This document shows positions 21,239 through 29,921 of a DNA stretch of 64,000 nt, in pieces. The DNA is from Paraburkholderia sp. BL21I4N1 (GTDB taxonomy: Bacteria > Pseudomonadota > Gammaproteobacteria > Burkholderiales > Burkholderiaceae): contig NZ_PVEN01000005.1 of NCBI RefSeq assembly GCF_002973525.1, positions 186,001 through 250,000 of the forward strand, in the 5' to 3' direction. Every line of letters starts with the position of its first letter. The first letter of the stretch is position 1. The translations under genes were made by a program, and so were the position numbers. The notes under the pieces were generated by a model. That model saw only the letters and a program-made list of their open reading frames with translations, had not been told where the DNA came from and did not search any database.

Positions 21239-22828
21239 ATGACCGAAGCCGACCTCAGCCCGCCTATCCTCATCCGCCCTCACAACAAGGCGCTACCGTT
21301 ACTGACGCTGACCGATCTGCGGCTCGCCGAATCGCGAGCCGCGGCCGGCTTGCCCGGGCACACGCTGATGGCGCGCGCCGGCAAGTCCGCGGCGAGCTTC
21401 CTGCAGGAACTGATCACACGCGACACGTCGATCGAACGCGCGAAGCAGAAGGTGTGGCTGATCGCCGGGCCCGGCAATAACGGCGGCGACGCGCTGATCC
21501 TCGCGACGGAGCTGCACCAGGACGGCATTGCCGTGGAACTGTGCATGCCGGTCGACGTAAAACCGGCCGACGCCCGCTGGGCTCTCGAACTGGCGCGCGC
21601 CGCCGGCGTCGCGATCAGCACGGCGCCGCCCGCGTCGCTGGACGGCTACACGTGGTTCGTGGACGGCATGTTCGGCATCGGCCTGACACGCGCCCTCGAC
21701 GGCGTCTTCGCGACGGTCGCGCGGCAGCTTTCTCAACGCGCCCAAGCCCGGCCACGCAGAGGCGGCGTGCTGGCGCTCGACGTCCCCAGCGGCCTCGACA
21801 GCGACACCGGCACGGTGGTCGGCGAAAGCGACGGCGTGGCCGTCCATGCCACGCACACGATCAGCTTCATTGCCGCCAAACCGGGGCTCTTCACCGCGCA
21901 AGGCCGCGACCTCGCCGGTTCGGTCACCGTCGCGCCGATCGGCATCGACTCCAGCAAACGCACGGCCGTGCAACTCAACGCGCCCGACCTGTTCGCTGGC
22001 TTCCTGCCGCCGCGCGATTTCGCGACCCACAAGGGCACCTTCGGTAGCCTCGCCGTGGTCGGCGGCGACACCGGCATGTGCGGCGCGCCGATCCTCGCGT
22101 CGCGCGCGGCGTTGTACACCGGCGCGGGCAAAGTCCACGTCGCGCTGCTGGGCGACGGCGCTCCGCCCTACGATCCGCCGCATCCGGAACTGATGCTGCA
22201 CGCGATCGACACGCTACCGCTCGACAAGATGGACGCTCTAGCGATCGGCTGCGGCATGGGCGAACGCGAGCGCGCGACGCAGGTGCTGCATGACGTGCTG
22301 CGTCTGGACATGCCGAAGCTGTTCGACGCGGACGCGCTGAATCTGATCGCGAAAGACCCGTCGCTCGCGGCGGAACTGACCGCACGCGGCGTGCAAGGCG
22401 ACCCGTGCCTTCTCACGCCGCATCCGCTCGAAGCCGCGCGCCTGCTCGGCACCGACGCGGCCGGCATACAGCGCGACCGGCTCGGCGCGGCACGCGCGCT
22501 GGCCGCGCGCTTTGCCAGCGTTGTGGTGCTAAAAGGCACCGGCACGATCGTCGCCGCGCCCGACGGCCGCCTCGCGATCAACCCGACCGGCAACGCCGCG
22601 CTCGCGACGGGCGGCACCGGCGACGTGCTCGGCGGCATCATCGGCGCGTTGCTCGCGCAGCATCTGCCGCGCTACGAAGCGGCGTTGGCGGGCGTCTATC
22701 TGCACGGTCTCGCCGCCGATACGCTGACGGCGCAAGGGCATGGGCCAGCGGGATTGACGGCGGGCGAACTGGCGCCGATGGTGCGTAGTTTGCTGAACCG
22801 GTTGTTTTATCCGGCGACCGAAGGGTGA
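21239..22828 (+). CDS. nnr: bifunctional NAD(P)HX epimerase / ADP-dependent NAD(P)HX dehydratase
   Basis: Metabolite-repair enzyme that epimerises and then dehydrates damaged hydrated NAD(P)H. The 529-residue protein joins a YjeF N-domain (about 20-245; GPGNNGGDALILA and the Asp of DVPSGLDSDTG) with a YjeF C/carbohydrate-kinase-like dehydratase (about 255-520; GTFGSLAVVGGDTGMCGAPILA, LTPHPLEAARLLG and the nucleotide site NPTGNAALATGGTGD). The ATG at 21239 is used; a TTG at 21212 would extend it by nine residues. Cytoplasmic. The adjacent FAD oxidase may be cotranscribed. Confidence 0.95.
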   Translation: MTEADLSPPILIRPHNKALPLLTLTDLRLAESRAAAGLPGHTLMARAGKSAASFLQELITRDTSIERAKQKVWLIAGPGNNGGDALILATELHQDGIAVELCMPVDVKPADARWALELARAAGVAISTAPPASLDGYTWFVDGMFGIGLTRALDGVFATVARQLSQRAQARPRRGGVLALDVPSGLDSDTGTVVGESDGVAVHATHTISFIAAKPGLFTAQGRDLAGSVTVAPIGIDSSKRTAVQLNAPDLFAGFLPPRDFATHKGTFGSLAVVGGDTGMCGAPILASRAALYTGAGKVHVALLGDGAPPYDPPHPELMLHAIDTLPLDKMDALAIGCGMGERERATQVLHDVLRLDMPKLFDADALNLIAKDPSLAAELTARGVQGDPCLLTPHPLEAARLLGTDAAGIQRDRLGAARALAARFASVVVLKGTGTIVAAPDGRLAINPTGNAALATGGTGDVLGGIIGALLAQHLPRYEAALAGVYLHGLAADTLTAQGHGPAGLTAGELAPMVRSLLNRLFYPATEG

Positions 22829-23192
22829 GTCGTGGCTTCTTCCGCGACCACATGCGCTCAGCCCGAGCGCAATGCCGCGCCTAACCGCGGCCGCCTCAGC
22901 CTGCACCGAAGCTCGCCCCCTTCCATCCCAAACTCTGCACCCCACGCTGCCCAAGCGCGCCTGCCTGTCACCCTTCACGCAAGGCCGCTATACTGAACGA
23001 CTGCGCCGCGCGTCGGATTCAACGCGGGTGGCGGCGAAGCTTCAGCGCGCACTCGCGCGGCGAACGCCCGAAGCCTCCCCACCGCCCCGTGCATCGCCGG
23101 CCGCGCGGCATCGCTCTAACAGCATCGTTGCATCATCCTCGGCAGCGCTTCACGCGCTCGCCTTCCCTCGTGCCCTTGGTTAGACGGACGCT
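22829..23192 (+). promoter_or_regulatory. pgi upstream region with probable sigma-70 promoter and long leader
   Basis: The 364-bp gap between nnr and pgi has no supported ORF. CTGTCA at 22965-22970 and TATACT at 22989-22994, 18 bp apart, make a plausible sigma-70 promoter. Transcription from it would give pgi an untranslated leader of about 190 nt, unusually long, in which I recognise no known riboswitch. Confidence 0.4.
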
Positions 23193-24815
23193 ATGACGCA
23201 GAACTCGCTCCCCTCCTGGTCCTCGCTGCAAACGCATTACGAGAAGATTCGCGATGCGCACCTGCGCGACTGGTTCGCCCCCGAGAACGACCCCGCCCCC
23301 ACCCGCGCCGAGCGCTTCGCGTTCGCCGGCGGCGGTCTCGCGGCCGATTTTTCGAAGAACCGCATCACCGACGAAACCCTCAAGCTGCTCGTGCAACTCG
23401 CACGTGAAGCCGGCGTCGAAAAGCGCCGCGACGCGATGTTCGCGGGCGAGGTCGTCAACCCGACCGAAGGCCGCGCCGCCTTGCACACCGCCTTGCGCGC
23501 CACCGACCCGAAAGCGCCGTTCTTCGACCAGGTGCAGGCCGAGCGCGCGAAGATGACCGCGTTCGCCGACCAGGTGCGCAGCGGCGCATGGACCGGCTAC
23601 ACCGGCAAGCGGATCCGCTACGTGGTGAACATCGGCATCGGCGGTTCGGACCTCGGGCCGAAAATGGTCGTGCACGCCTTGCATCATCTGGCCACGCCCG
23701 AGATCACCACGCATTTCGTGTCGAATGTAGACGGCGCTGATCTGTACAACGTGATGCAGCAGATCGATCCCGAGGAAACGCTCGCGATCATCGTCTCGAA
23801 GACGTTCACCACGCTCGAAACCATGACCAACGCGCGCTCGCTGCGCGACTGGTTCACCGAGAAGGGTTGCCCGGAAAGCGCACTGGCGAAGCACTTCGTC
23901 GGCGTGTCGGCGAATCCGTCGGAAGTGATCAGGTTCGGCATCGCGAAAGAGAACGTATTCGAGATGTGGGACTGGGTCGGCGGCCGCTATTCGCTGTGGT
24001 CGGCGGTGGGCTTGTCGATCATGATCGCGATCGGTCCGCAGCAGTTCGGCGAACTGCTCGCCGGCGCCAACGAGATGGACCAGCATTTCCGCGACGCACC
24101 GCTCGAGAAGAATCTGCCGGTACTGCTCGGCATGATCGGCATCTGGTATCGCAACTTCTTCGGCTCGCAAAGCTATCTGGTCGCGCCGTATTCGAATGCG
24201 CTGCATTTCCTGCCGTCGTATCTGCAACAGCTCGAAATGGAAAGCAACGGCAAGTCCGCGCGGCTCGACGGCGCGATGGTCGATTACCCGACCGCCGCCG
24301 TGACGTGGGGCGAACCGGGCACGAACGGCCAGCACGCGTTCTTCCAGATGCTGCATCAGGGTCCGACTATCGTGCCGATCGACTTCATCGCCGTGATGAC
24401 GCCGGAGCATCCGCTCGTCAGCCATCATCCGAAGCTGCTGGCCAATTGCTTTGCTCAAAGTGAAGCGCTGATGCTCGGCCGCACGCTGGAAGAGGCCAGG
24501 AAAGTGGCCGGCCCGGACAAGCCGGAACTCGCGCCGCACCTGGTGTTCCCCGGCAACCGGCCGACCAGCACGCTGCTGGTCGACGCGCTGACCGCGCGCT
24601 CGCTCGGCGCCTTGATCGCGTTGTACGAACACAAGGTGCTGGTGCAGGCGTCGGTGTGGAACATCAATCCGTTCGATCAGTGGGGCGTCGAGCTCGGCAA
24701 GATTCTCGGCAAGGTGGTCGAGGCCGATCTGACCGCCGCGAGCGTGGATGAGAAGAAGCATGACTCGTCGACGTCGGCGTTGATCGCGCGGGCGCGGGCG
24801 GCGTTGAAGAAGTGA
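23193..24815 (+). CDS. pgi: glucose-6-phosphate isomerase
   Basis: Interconverts glucose-6-phosphate and fructose-6-phosphate in the cytoplasm. Length (540 residues) and motifs are standard: the sugar-phosphate loop [23 protein letters not shown], the signature [14 protein letters not shown], the His/Glu of [15 protein letters not shown], and the C-terminal catalytic Lys in [13 protein letters not shown]. The Shine-Dalgarno is weak (GGACG). In a Burkholderia-like organism without phosphofructokinase it would mainly serve gluconeogenesis and the Entner-Doudoroff/pentose routes, which is inference. It has its own promoter candidate and terminator. Confidence 0.98.
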   Translation: MTQNSLPSWSSLQTHYEKIRDAHLRDWFAPENDPAPTRAERFAFAGGGLAADFSKNRITDETLKLLVQLAREAGVEKRRDAMFAGEVVNPTEGRAALHTALRATDPKAPFFDQVQAERAKMTAFADQVRSGAWTGYTGKRIRYVVNIGIGGSDLGPKMVVHALHHLATPEITTHFVSNVDGADLYNVMQQIDPEETLAIIVSKTFTTLETMTNARSLRDWFTEKGCPESALAKHFVGVSANPSEVIRFGIAKENVFEMWDWVGGRYSLWSAVGLSIMIAIGPQQFGELLAGANEMDQHFRDAPLEKNLPVLLGMIGIWYRNFFGSQSYLVAPYSNALHFLPSYLQQLEMESNGKSARLDGAMVDYPTAAVTWGEPGTNGQHAFFQMLHQGPTIVPIDFIAVMTPEHPLVSHHPKLLANCFAQSEALMLGRTLEEARKVAGPDKPELAPHLVFPGNRPTSTLLVDALTARSLGALIALYEHKVLVQASVWNINPFDQWGVELGKILGKVVEADLTAASVDEKKHDSSTSALIARARAALKK

Positions 24816-24854
24816 GTCGAGTCGCGCGGCAAACCGCGCCGATCGAGCAATAAA

Positions 24855-24885
24855 AAAGCGGGCCATTCGTGGCCCGCTTTGCTTT
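24855..24885. terminator. bidirectional rho-independent terminator between pgi and the ABC gene
   Basis: AAAGCGGGCC at 24855-24864 pairs perfectly with GGCCCGCTTT at 24871-24880 around ATTCGT. A-rich sequence on the left and TTTGCTTTT on the right suit both convergent genes. Confidence 0.85.
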
Positions 24886-24947
24886 TGGTGCGACGGTTTG
24901 TGTGACGCTGGTTCGGCTGGCGTCGGGCTAGCGACAATGTTGTCGCC

Positions 24948-25634
24948 TCAAGCCAGCCGACCCGCCTCGATCGTCACGGTCGTGTCGCAGCGACGCGCCA
25001 GCTCGATATCGTGCGTGACCAGAATCAGCGTGGCGCCGTTCGCGCGATTCATCTCGAACATCAGGTCGATCACGGCATGGCCGGTGGCGGCGTCGAGACT
25101 GCCGGTCGGCTCGTCCGCGAACAGGATCGCCGGATGCGTGACGAACGCTCGCGCCAGGGCCACACGCTGCTGCTCGCCGCCCGACAGCAGCTTCGGATAA
25201 TGCCCCGTGCGCTGGCCCAGGCCCACCTGCTCCAGCAAACCGCGCGCACGCGTCGCGGCTTCGCGCGTGCCCACACCGCCCTGCAACTCGAGCGGCAACG
25301 TGACGTTTTCGAGCGCCGTCAGATGCGGCATCAGTTGAAACGACTGGAACACGAAACCGACCGAGCCGCTGCGCAATGCGGCGCGCTCGTCTTCACTCAA
25401 TTCGGTAAGCTCGCGCCCAAGCAATCGAACCGAGCCCGAACTCGCGCTGTCCAATCCCGCGAGCAGGCCGAGCAGCGTAGACTTGCCCGACCCGGATGCG
25501 CCGACGATCGCCACACTGCTGCCGGCATCGATAGCAAGATCGATGTTGTCGAGAATCGTCAGTTCGCCCGTCGCATCCTTAACCTTCTTGCACAAACCCC
25601 GCACTTCAATGACCGGATCAGTTTTGTTTAGCAT
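24948..25634 (-). CDS. YbbA-like ABC transporter ATP-binding protein
   Basis: ATPase subunit of the LolD/MacB/YbbA group, 228 residues. Walker [10 protein letters not shown] is at 45-53, the Q-loop in [11 protein letters not shown] (94-104), the signature [14 protein letters not shown] at 150-163, Walker B with DEPTGSLD at 174-181, and the H-loop His208. As in E. coli the gene is divergent from tesA, which supports YbbA identity. The permease that normally follows ybbA is missing: pgi and its terminator come next. The ATG at 25634 overlaps the tesA ATG within one CATG. Confidence 0.9.
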   Translation of the reverse strand: MLNKTDPVIEVRGLCKKVKDATGELTILDNIDLAIDAGSSVAIVGASGSGKSTLLGLLAGLDSASSGSVRLLGRELTELSEDERAALRSGSVGFVFQSFQLMPHLTALENVTLPLELQGGVGTREAATRARGLLEQVGLGQRTGHYPKLLSGGEQQRVALARAFVTHPAILFADEPTGSLDAATGHAVIDLMFEMNRANGATLILVTHDIELARRCDTTVTIEAGRLA

Positions 25635-26337
25635 GGTGAAGCGTAGGTTGAAAGTGCTTGCCATTGCGCCGCGCGCGGTAGCGCCGACTTCGGCATTCGG
25701 CTTGGGCCTCGTGGCCGCCACCCTGTTTGCGCTACCCTTCGCGGCGCGCGCCGCCAACGCGCCGGAACCGGCCAGGCCGGTCATTGTCGTGCTTGGCGAC
25801 AGCATCTCCGCCGAATACGGCCTGCCTCGCGACACAGGCTGGGTCGCCCTGATGCGCCAGCGCCTGACGGCCGAGCGAATCGATTATAGCGTCGCCAATG
25901 CGAGCATTAGCGGCGACACCACCAGCGGCGGACGCGCCCGTTTGCCGGCGTTGCTGGAGCGCTTGAAGCCAAGCATCGTGATCGTCGAACTCGGCGCTAA
26001 CGACGCCTTGCGCGGCGTGCCGCTCTCCACCACCGACGACAACCTGCGCACGATCGTCGAACAGGCTCAACAGAGTCACGCGAAGGTCGTGCTGGTCGGC
26101 ATGTACGTGCCGCCTAATTACGGCCCGGACTACACCCAAAAGTTCCACGCCATGTACGGCCAACTGTCGCAGCAATTGCATGTGCCGCTGGTGCCGTTCC
26201 TGCTCGCCGGCATCGCGGACAAACCGGACATGTTCCAGGCCGATCAGATGCATCCGACCCAGCAGGCACAGCCAGTGCTACTCAACAACGTGTGGCCTGT
26301 GGTTAAGCCGCTCCTTCGACCAAGTTCGCCGCGCTGA
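25633..26337 (+). CDS. tesA: arylesterase / acyl-CoA thioesterase I (SGNH hydrolase)
   Basis: Periplasmic multifunctional esterase, thioesterase and lysophospholipase of the TesA type, 234 residues as drawn. A signal peptide ends near FAARA/ANA at about residue 43. The SGNH blocks are complete: GDSISAEYG with Ser57, Gly94 in ASISGDTTSGG, Asn123 in ELGANDALRG, and Asp204/His207 in DQMHPT. The start is uncertain: the ATG at 25633 shares bases with the start of the divergent ABC gene, and a GTG at 25654 would give a more usual short n-region. No Shine-Dalgarno decides it. Confidence 0.9.
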   Translation: MVKRRLKVLAIAPRAVAPTSAFGLGLVAATLFALPFAARAANAPEPARPVIVVLGDSISAEYGLPRDTGWVALMRQRLTAERIDYSVANASISGDTTSGGRARLPALLERLKPSIVIVELGANDALRGVPLSTTDDNLRTIVEQAQQSHAKVVLVGMYVPPNYGPDYTQKFHAMYGQLSQQLHVPLVPFLLAGIADKPDMFQADQMHPTQQAQPVLLNNVWPVVKPLLRPSSPR

Positions 26338-26456
26338 ATAGCGTGCCGAGAACTTGTTTTCAGAACTTTGGGAACACGGATCGGCAAGGTCTATCCGACA
26401 CTTTCGTAATCCCGTGTTACCCGGCTCGATTTTTGAGCGACTCTTGAGGAGATAAC

Positions 26457-26798
26457 GTGAAATATCTACCGTTAATCGCTTTGACCGTGGCAATTTCTGC
26501 CTGCGCCGCTCAACCACCTGCAGGCGTCCAATCTGTCGGTGAAAGCCAGCAACCGGTGAAGGCCGTTGCCACCTGCATCGCGCAGAAATGGGCAGACGGC
26601 TCGCAACAGCAGGTCGTGTCGCAGGACACGATGGCTAACGATCAGGCCATGGACGTCTACGTTCCGGGCCAGCAACCGCCTAACGGCGCGGCTGCGGTGG
26701 TCCGTCCGTCGTATTCCGGCAAGGGTACGTGGGTGGGTTTCCGCGCGAACGGCGGCGCGGGTAGCGACGCTACCGGCGCCATCAGCGGCTGCCTGTGA
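26457..26798 (+). CDS. small predicted lipoprotein, function unknown
   Basis: Protein of 113 residues starting at a GTG with an excellent GAGGAG about 5 nt upstream. Residues 1-15 are a hydrophobic leader and the lipobox ISAC gives lipidated Cys16. The mature part has one more cysteine pair candidate (Cys40 and Cys112), a Gln-rich stretch, and ends GAISGCL. No enzyme motif is seen. It stands alone between tesA and a terminator. Similar short lipoproteins are common in Burkholderia, but I cannot name a family. Confidence 0.75.
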   Translation: MKYLPLIALTVAISACAAQPPAGVQSVGESQQPVKAVATCIAQKWADGSQQQVVSQDTMANDQAMDVYVPGQQPPNGAAAVVRPSYSGKGTWVGFRANGGAGSDATGAISGCL

Positions 26799-26880
26799 TC
26801 CTGTCTTCGAAGCACTGCAGCAAACCATTTGGCGATATCGGTCGATAACGCGTCTGGAACTCCGGAACGCTCGCCAAATG

Positions 26881-26910
26881 AAAAGCCCCGCAATTTGCGG
26901 GGCTTTTTGT
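26881..26910. terminator. bidirectional rho-independent terminator
   Basis: AAAAGCCCCGCA at 26881-26892 pairs with TGCGGGGCTTTT at 26896-26907 around ATT, followed by T-rich sequence. It separates the convergent lipoprotein and ppiD genes. Confidence 0.88.
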
Positions 26911-26941
26911 TTCTTGCAACGATCAGCGTTTGCGCTAAGGC

Positions 26942-28879
26942 TTATTCGCCGCTCGCCTGCGCGTTGCTGCTGTCCAACGCACCGAAGAACTTCACCTTCG
27001 AACGGGCACGTACGGCCTGCAGATATGCTTCCGATTCGGATTGCGCGTCGACTTGCGCAATCTGTTGCTGCGCTGCAGCCAGACGCTGCGGATCGATCGG
27101 TGCGCCCGCAACCACCGCGTTCACACGATAGATCGCGTAACCGTCGTCACCGAGGTCCACACCGACGTAAGCCGGCAATTTTTGCGCGTCCGCTTTGTAG
27201 ATTGCACTCAGTGCTGCCGGCGGGACGCCTTGCGCGTCGTTGCGCGACACCTTCAGCGGCGACGAGAAACCCGCGGTCGACTTGGACTTTTCAAGGTCGG
27301 CCAGCTTCGCGATACCGTCCTTGTGCGCGGCCTCGTCCGACTGAACCGCGATCACCTTCTGACGCACCGCGTCTTTGACGGCGTCGAGCGCCGGCACGGC
27401 GGCCGCTTTGTAGTCCGTGACGTGTGCCGCGATCAGCGTGTTGCCGCCCACGTCGATGGCCTGCGTGTTGTTGCGCGCAGTCACGGCGTCGTTCGCGAAC
27501 ACGGCGGCCAGAAACTTCGGATTGCCAAGCGGGCTGCCAGGCGGCAGCTTCGGATCCGGCTGCGGCGTCACTGTAGCCGTTTGCAGCTGCAGCTTGTACT
27601 TGTCCGCGGCCGGTTGCAGGCTCTTCGCTTTTTCGTAGACGATCGACGTGAAGCCTTCCGAATCGTCGCTGAATGCCTTGGTCGCCAGTTGCGTCTTCAG
27701 GTCTTTCGAGATCTGGTCTTTCACTTCGTCGAACGGCTTGGTCACGGCCGGCTTCACGTCCGTCACCTTGACGATGTGATAGCCGAAATCGGTTTGCACG
27801 ATGCCGCTGACTTCGTCTTTCTTCAACGCGAACACGGCGTCGTCGAACGCCTTGCCGCCGGCGATCATGCCGGGACCGAAGTAACCCAGATCGCCGCCCT
27901 TCGACGCCGAACCCGGATCCTGCGAATTCTGTTGTGCGATCTGCGCGAACTGATCCGGATGCGCCTTGACCTGCGCGAGCAACTCTTCCGCCTTCTGTTT
28001 GGCCTTGGCTTTTTCCGCCGCGCTTGCGTCTTTCGGCGCCGCGATCAGGATGTGGCTGGCTCGCACCTGGCCGTCCGTGCGGAAGTGCGCGATGTTGTCG
28101 TCGTAGTACTTTTTCAGGTCCGCGTCGCTCGGCTGCGCCGACGCCGCCAACGTGGCCGGCGACATCACCAGATACTGGATCGTGGCGGTGGCGGGCGTGG
28201 CGAAGTCGTTCTTGTGCGCGTCGTAATACGCCTGCAGTTGCGCGTCGGTGGGCTGCACTTTCGCCGCGTAGTCGCGCGGATGGAATGCGATGCCCTGCAC
28301 TTCACGCTGCTGTTCGGCGAGCTCGGTCAGATGCTGCGCGAGCGTTTTCGACGTGAATGCGCTGCTCTGGATCGCGACAGGCAACTGCTGCGTGGCGATG
28401 CTGTAGCGCACGCGCTCGTCGTATTGATCCGGCGTCATGCCTTGCATGGCGAGCAACTGCTTGTAACGCTCGACGTCGATCGAACCGTCGGGATTCTTCA
28501 GCGACGAGATCACCGGGTCGTTCAGCAGCACACGGCGCACCGCGTCGTCCGAAGCAGTCAGATGCAGGCGCTGTGTTTCGTCGGCCAGCACGCGTTGCTC
28601 GATCAGACCATCGAGCATTTCGCTGCGGCGCTCGGGCGTGTCGAACGACTTCATGTCGAACTGCGCGCCGAGCATCTGACGGGCACGGTCGAGTTGCTGA
28701 CGCATCGCGTCGTCGTATTCGGCGCGCGTGATCTTGTGACCGTTGACGCTCGCGACGTTCGCACTTTCGTCGAAGAAGCCGCGGAAGCCTTGAATACCCA
28801 CAAAACCCAACCCCGGCACAATGACGAGGATGAGCATGACCATCATCAGGCGTTTGTGATTACGGAAAAAATCGAGCAT
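26942..28879 (-). CDS. ppiD: membrane-anchored peptidylprolyl isomerase/chaperone PpiD
   Basis: Periplasmic folding factor tethered to the inner membrane, associated with nascent proteins leaving the Sec translocon. The 645-residue protein has an uncleaved N-terminal anchor at about 11-30 (LMMVMLILVIVPGLGFVG), a SurA-like N-domain, and one parvulin domain at about 260-365 (VRASHILIAAPKD to QTDFGYHIVKVTDV). A long helical C-region follows. As in E. coli it is downstream of hupB, here with two tRNA genes and a terminator in between, so it should have its own promoter, which I could not place in the 86-bp gap. Confidence 0.94.
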   Translation of the reverse strand: MLDFFRNHKRLMMVMLILVIVPGLGFVGIQGFRGFFDESANVASVNGHKITRAEYDDAMRQQLDRARQMLGAQFDMKSFDTPERRSEMLDGLIEQRVLADETQRLHLTASDDAVRRVLLNDPVISSLKNPDGSIDVERYKQLLAMQGMTPDQYDERVRYSIATQQLPVAIQSSAFTSKTLAQHLTELAEQQREVQGIAFHPRDYAAKVQPTDAQLQAYYDAHKNDFATPATATIQYLVMSPATLAASAQPSDADLKKYYDDNIAHFRTDGQVRASHILIAAPKDASAAEKAKAKQKAEELLAQVKAHPDQFAQIAQQNSQDPGSASKGGDLGYFGPGMIAGGKAFDDAVFALKKDEVSGIVQTDFGYHIVKVTDVKPAVTKPFDEVKDQISKDLKTQLATKAFSDDSEGFTSIVYEKAKSLQPAADKYKLQLQTATVTPQPDPKLPPGSPLGNPKFLAAVFANDAVTARNNTQAIDVGGNTLIAAHVTDYKAAAVPALDAVKDAVRQKVIAVQSDEAAHKDGIAKLADLEKSKSTAGFSSPLKVSRNDAQGVPPAALSAIYKADAQKLPAYVGVDLGDDGYAIYRVNAVVAGAPIDPQRLAAAQQQIAQVDAQSESEAYLQAVRARSKVKFFGALDSSNAQASGE

Positions 28880-28927
28880 GCGTGAGGGGTGCCAAAAACA
28901 GAACGCCCGATCTTACAACAGCGGGCA

Positions 28928-28956
28928 ATAAAAAAGGCGAACCGTAGTTCGCCTTT
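28928..28956 (-). terminator. terminator of the tRNA-Val/tRNA-Asp transcript
   Basis: GAAC/GTTC-capped 10-bp stem: AAAGGCGAAC at 28933-28942 with GTTCGCCTTT at 28947-28956, loop CGTA. Read on the minus strand it is followed by TTT-rich sequence, 10 bp beyond the tRNA-Asp 3' end. Confidence 0.82.
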
Positions 28957-28965
28957 CGAGGATAC

Positions 28966-29042
28966 TGGCGGAGTGGACGGGACTCGAACCCGCGACCCCC
29001 GGCGTGACAGGCCGGTATTCTAACCGACTGAACTACCACTCC
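28966..29042 (-). tRNA. tRNA-Asp (anticodon GTC)
   Basis: A 77-nt cloverleaf with encoded CCA. The acceptor stem GGAGTGG pairs with CCACTCC, the anticodon loop contains GTC (complement of 29006-29008), and the T-loop GGTTCGAGTCC is canonical. It lies 51 bp downstream of tRNA-Val on the same strand. Confidence 0.97.
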
Positions 29043-29093
29043 TTGTACTGCACTGATACTGCGCTGACCGAGACACTCGACTAAACCGGAAAC

Positions 29094-29169
29094 TGGTGGG
29101 TGCTGAGAGGCTCGAACTCCCGACCTACGCCTTGTAAGGGCGCCGCTCTACCAACTGAGCTAAGCACCC
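29094..29169 (-). tRNA. tRNA-Val (anticodon TAC)
   Basis: A 76-nt cloverleaf with encoded CCA. The acceptor stem GGGTGCT/AGCACCC, D-arm GCTCAGTTGGTAGAGC, anticodon loop CTTACAA and T-loop GTTCGAGC are intact. It lies 76 bp downstream of hupB and may be read both from hupB and from its own promoter. Confidence 0.97.
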
Positions 29170-29245
29170 GTTTCACGATCTAATACCACTGCAGTGAATC
29201 AGCTTGCTTATTTTCTGCTGCCCGATTTCTCAAGCAGCAAGCCCA

Positions 29246-29518
29246 TTAGTTTAGCGCATCCTTCAGAGCTTTGCCAGGCCTAAATTTGGGCACCTTGGCG
29301 GCCTTGATTTTGATCGCCGCGCCGGTGCGCGGATTGCGGCCCGTGCGTGCGGTGCGCTTGCCGACCGCGAACGTACCGAAACCGACGAGCGTCACCGAAC
29401 CGCCCTTCTTCAAGGTTCCCTTGACACCGCCGATCACGGCGTCGAGCGCGCGGCCCGCCGCAGCCTTCGAAATGTCGGCTTGCTGTGCAATGTGATCGAT
29501 CAATTCCGTCTTGTTCAT
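29246..29518 (-). CDS. hupB: DNA-binding protein HU-beta
   Basis: Nucleoid-associated histone-like protein of 90 residues, the same length as E. coli HU. It starts [11 protein letters not shown] and contains the minor-groove-inserting arm with [12 protein letters not shown], where the conserved proline sits at the arm tip. GGGGG lies upstream of the ATG at 29518; the longer frame to 29788 is non-coding promoter DNA. It follows lon, as in E. coli, but has its own strong promoter. Product compacts and bends DNA and supports stress gene control. Confidence 0.97.
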   Translation of the reverse strand: MNKTELIDHIAQQADISKAAAGRALDAVIGGVKGTLKKGGSVTLVGFGTFAVGKRTARTGRNPRTGAAIKIKAAKVPKFRPGKALKDALN

Positions 29519-29606
29519 TCCAACCCCCGAGAATGTATATGGCAATCGTGATGGCGCTCTGCAGCGCCTAATTTCACGTGACCGGCGGGCTACGCCGAGC
29601 CGAGTC

Positions 29607-29635
29607 ATTAGAATTGGCCGAAACCCTTGTGTCAA
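29607..29635 (-). promoter_or_regulatory. hupB sigma-70 promoter
   Basis: Read on the minus strand: a perfect TTGACA at 29635-29630, a 17-bp spacer, and TCTAAT at 29612-29607 (5 of 6 consensus). Transcription would begin near 29600, leaving a leader of about 80 nt before hupB. It is the best consensus promoter in the window, fitting for an abundant protein. Confidence 0.8.
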
Positions 29636-29845
29636 GCGGGGTTGAGCCTGATTCGACGGGTTTTGCGAGGGCCTGCTTATCACCAGATATTGCCGCGAAT
29701 CGGTGTCCGCGCAACCAGTCGGCGCGTAGGTCGCGCGATTGCTCAAAGGTTGGGAAATGAGGCGGTGATGCGCCACGCTGAAGCGCACTGCAGAACACGT
29801 CGCGAGGTGTTCACGCGATCACCGGGCGCGAACCAAACGGCCAAT

Positions 29846-29876
29846 AAAAAACCCGCGGCATAACCGCGGGTTTTTT
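29846..29876. terminator. rho-independent terminator of lon
   Basis: Six A, CCCGCGG (29852-29858), loop CATAA, CCGCGGG (29864-29870), six T: a 13-bp stem in total, 46 bp past the lon stop. Confidence 0.9.
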
Positions 29877-29921
29877 GTCCGGCAAGCAGCTCTCGCCGCA
29901 CGCCACTTTAGTACCTGAAGA

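Larger units (their letters stand above)
29519..29921. other. lon-hupB intergenic region
   Basis: The 403-bp spacer has no supported gene. It carries the lon terminator at its right end and the hupB promoter at 29607-29635. The 200 bp between them show no recognisable binding site. Confidence 0.6.

Noticed and set aside
22829..23192. A riboswitch in the long pgi leader
   Set aside because: Length is suggestive but I see no conserved riboswitch core or terminator/antiterminator pair.
27041..28885. A 614-codon frame opposite ppiD
   Set aside because: Antisense shadow; ppiD is intact and has recognisable domains.
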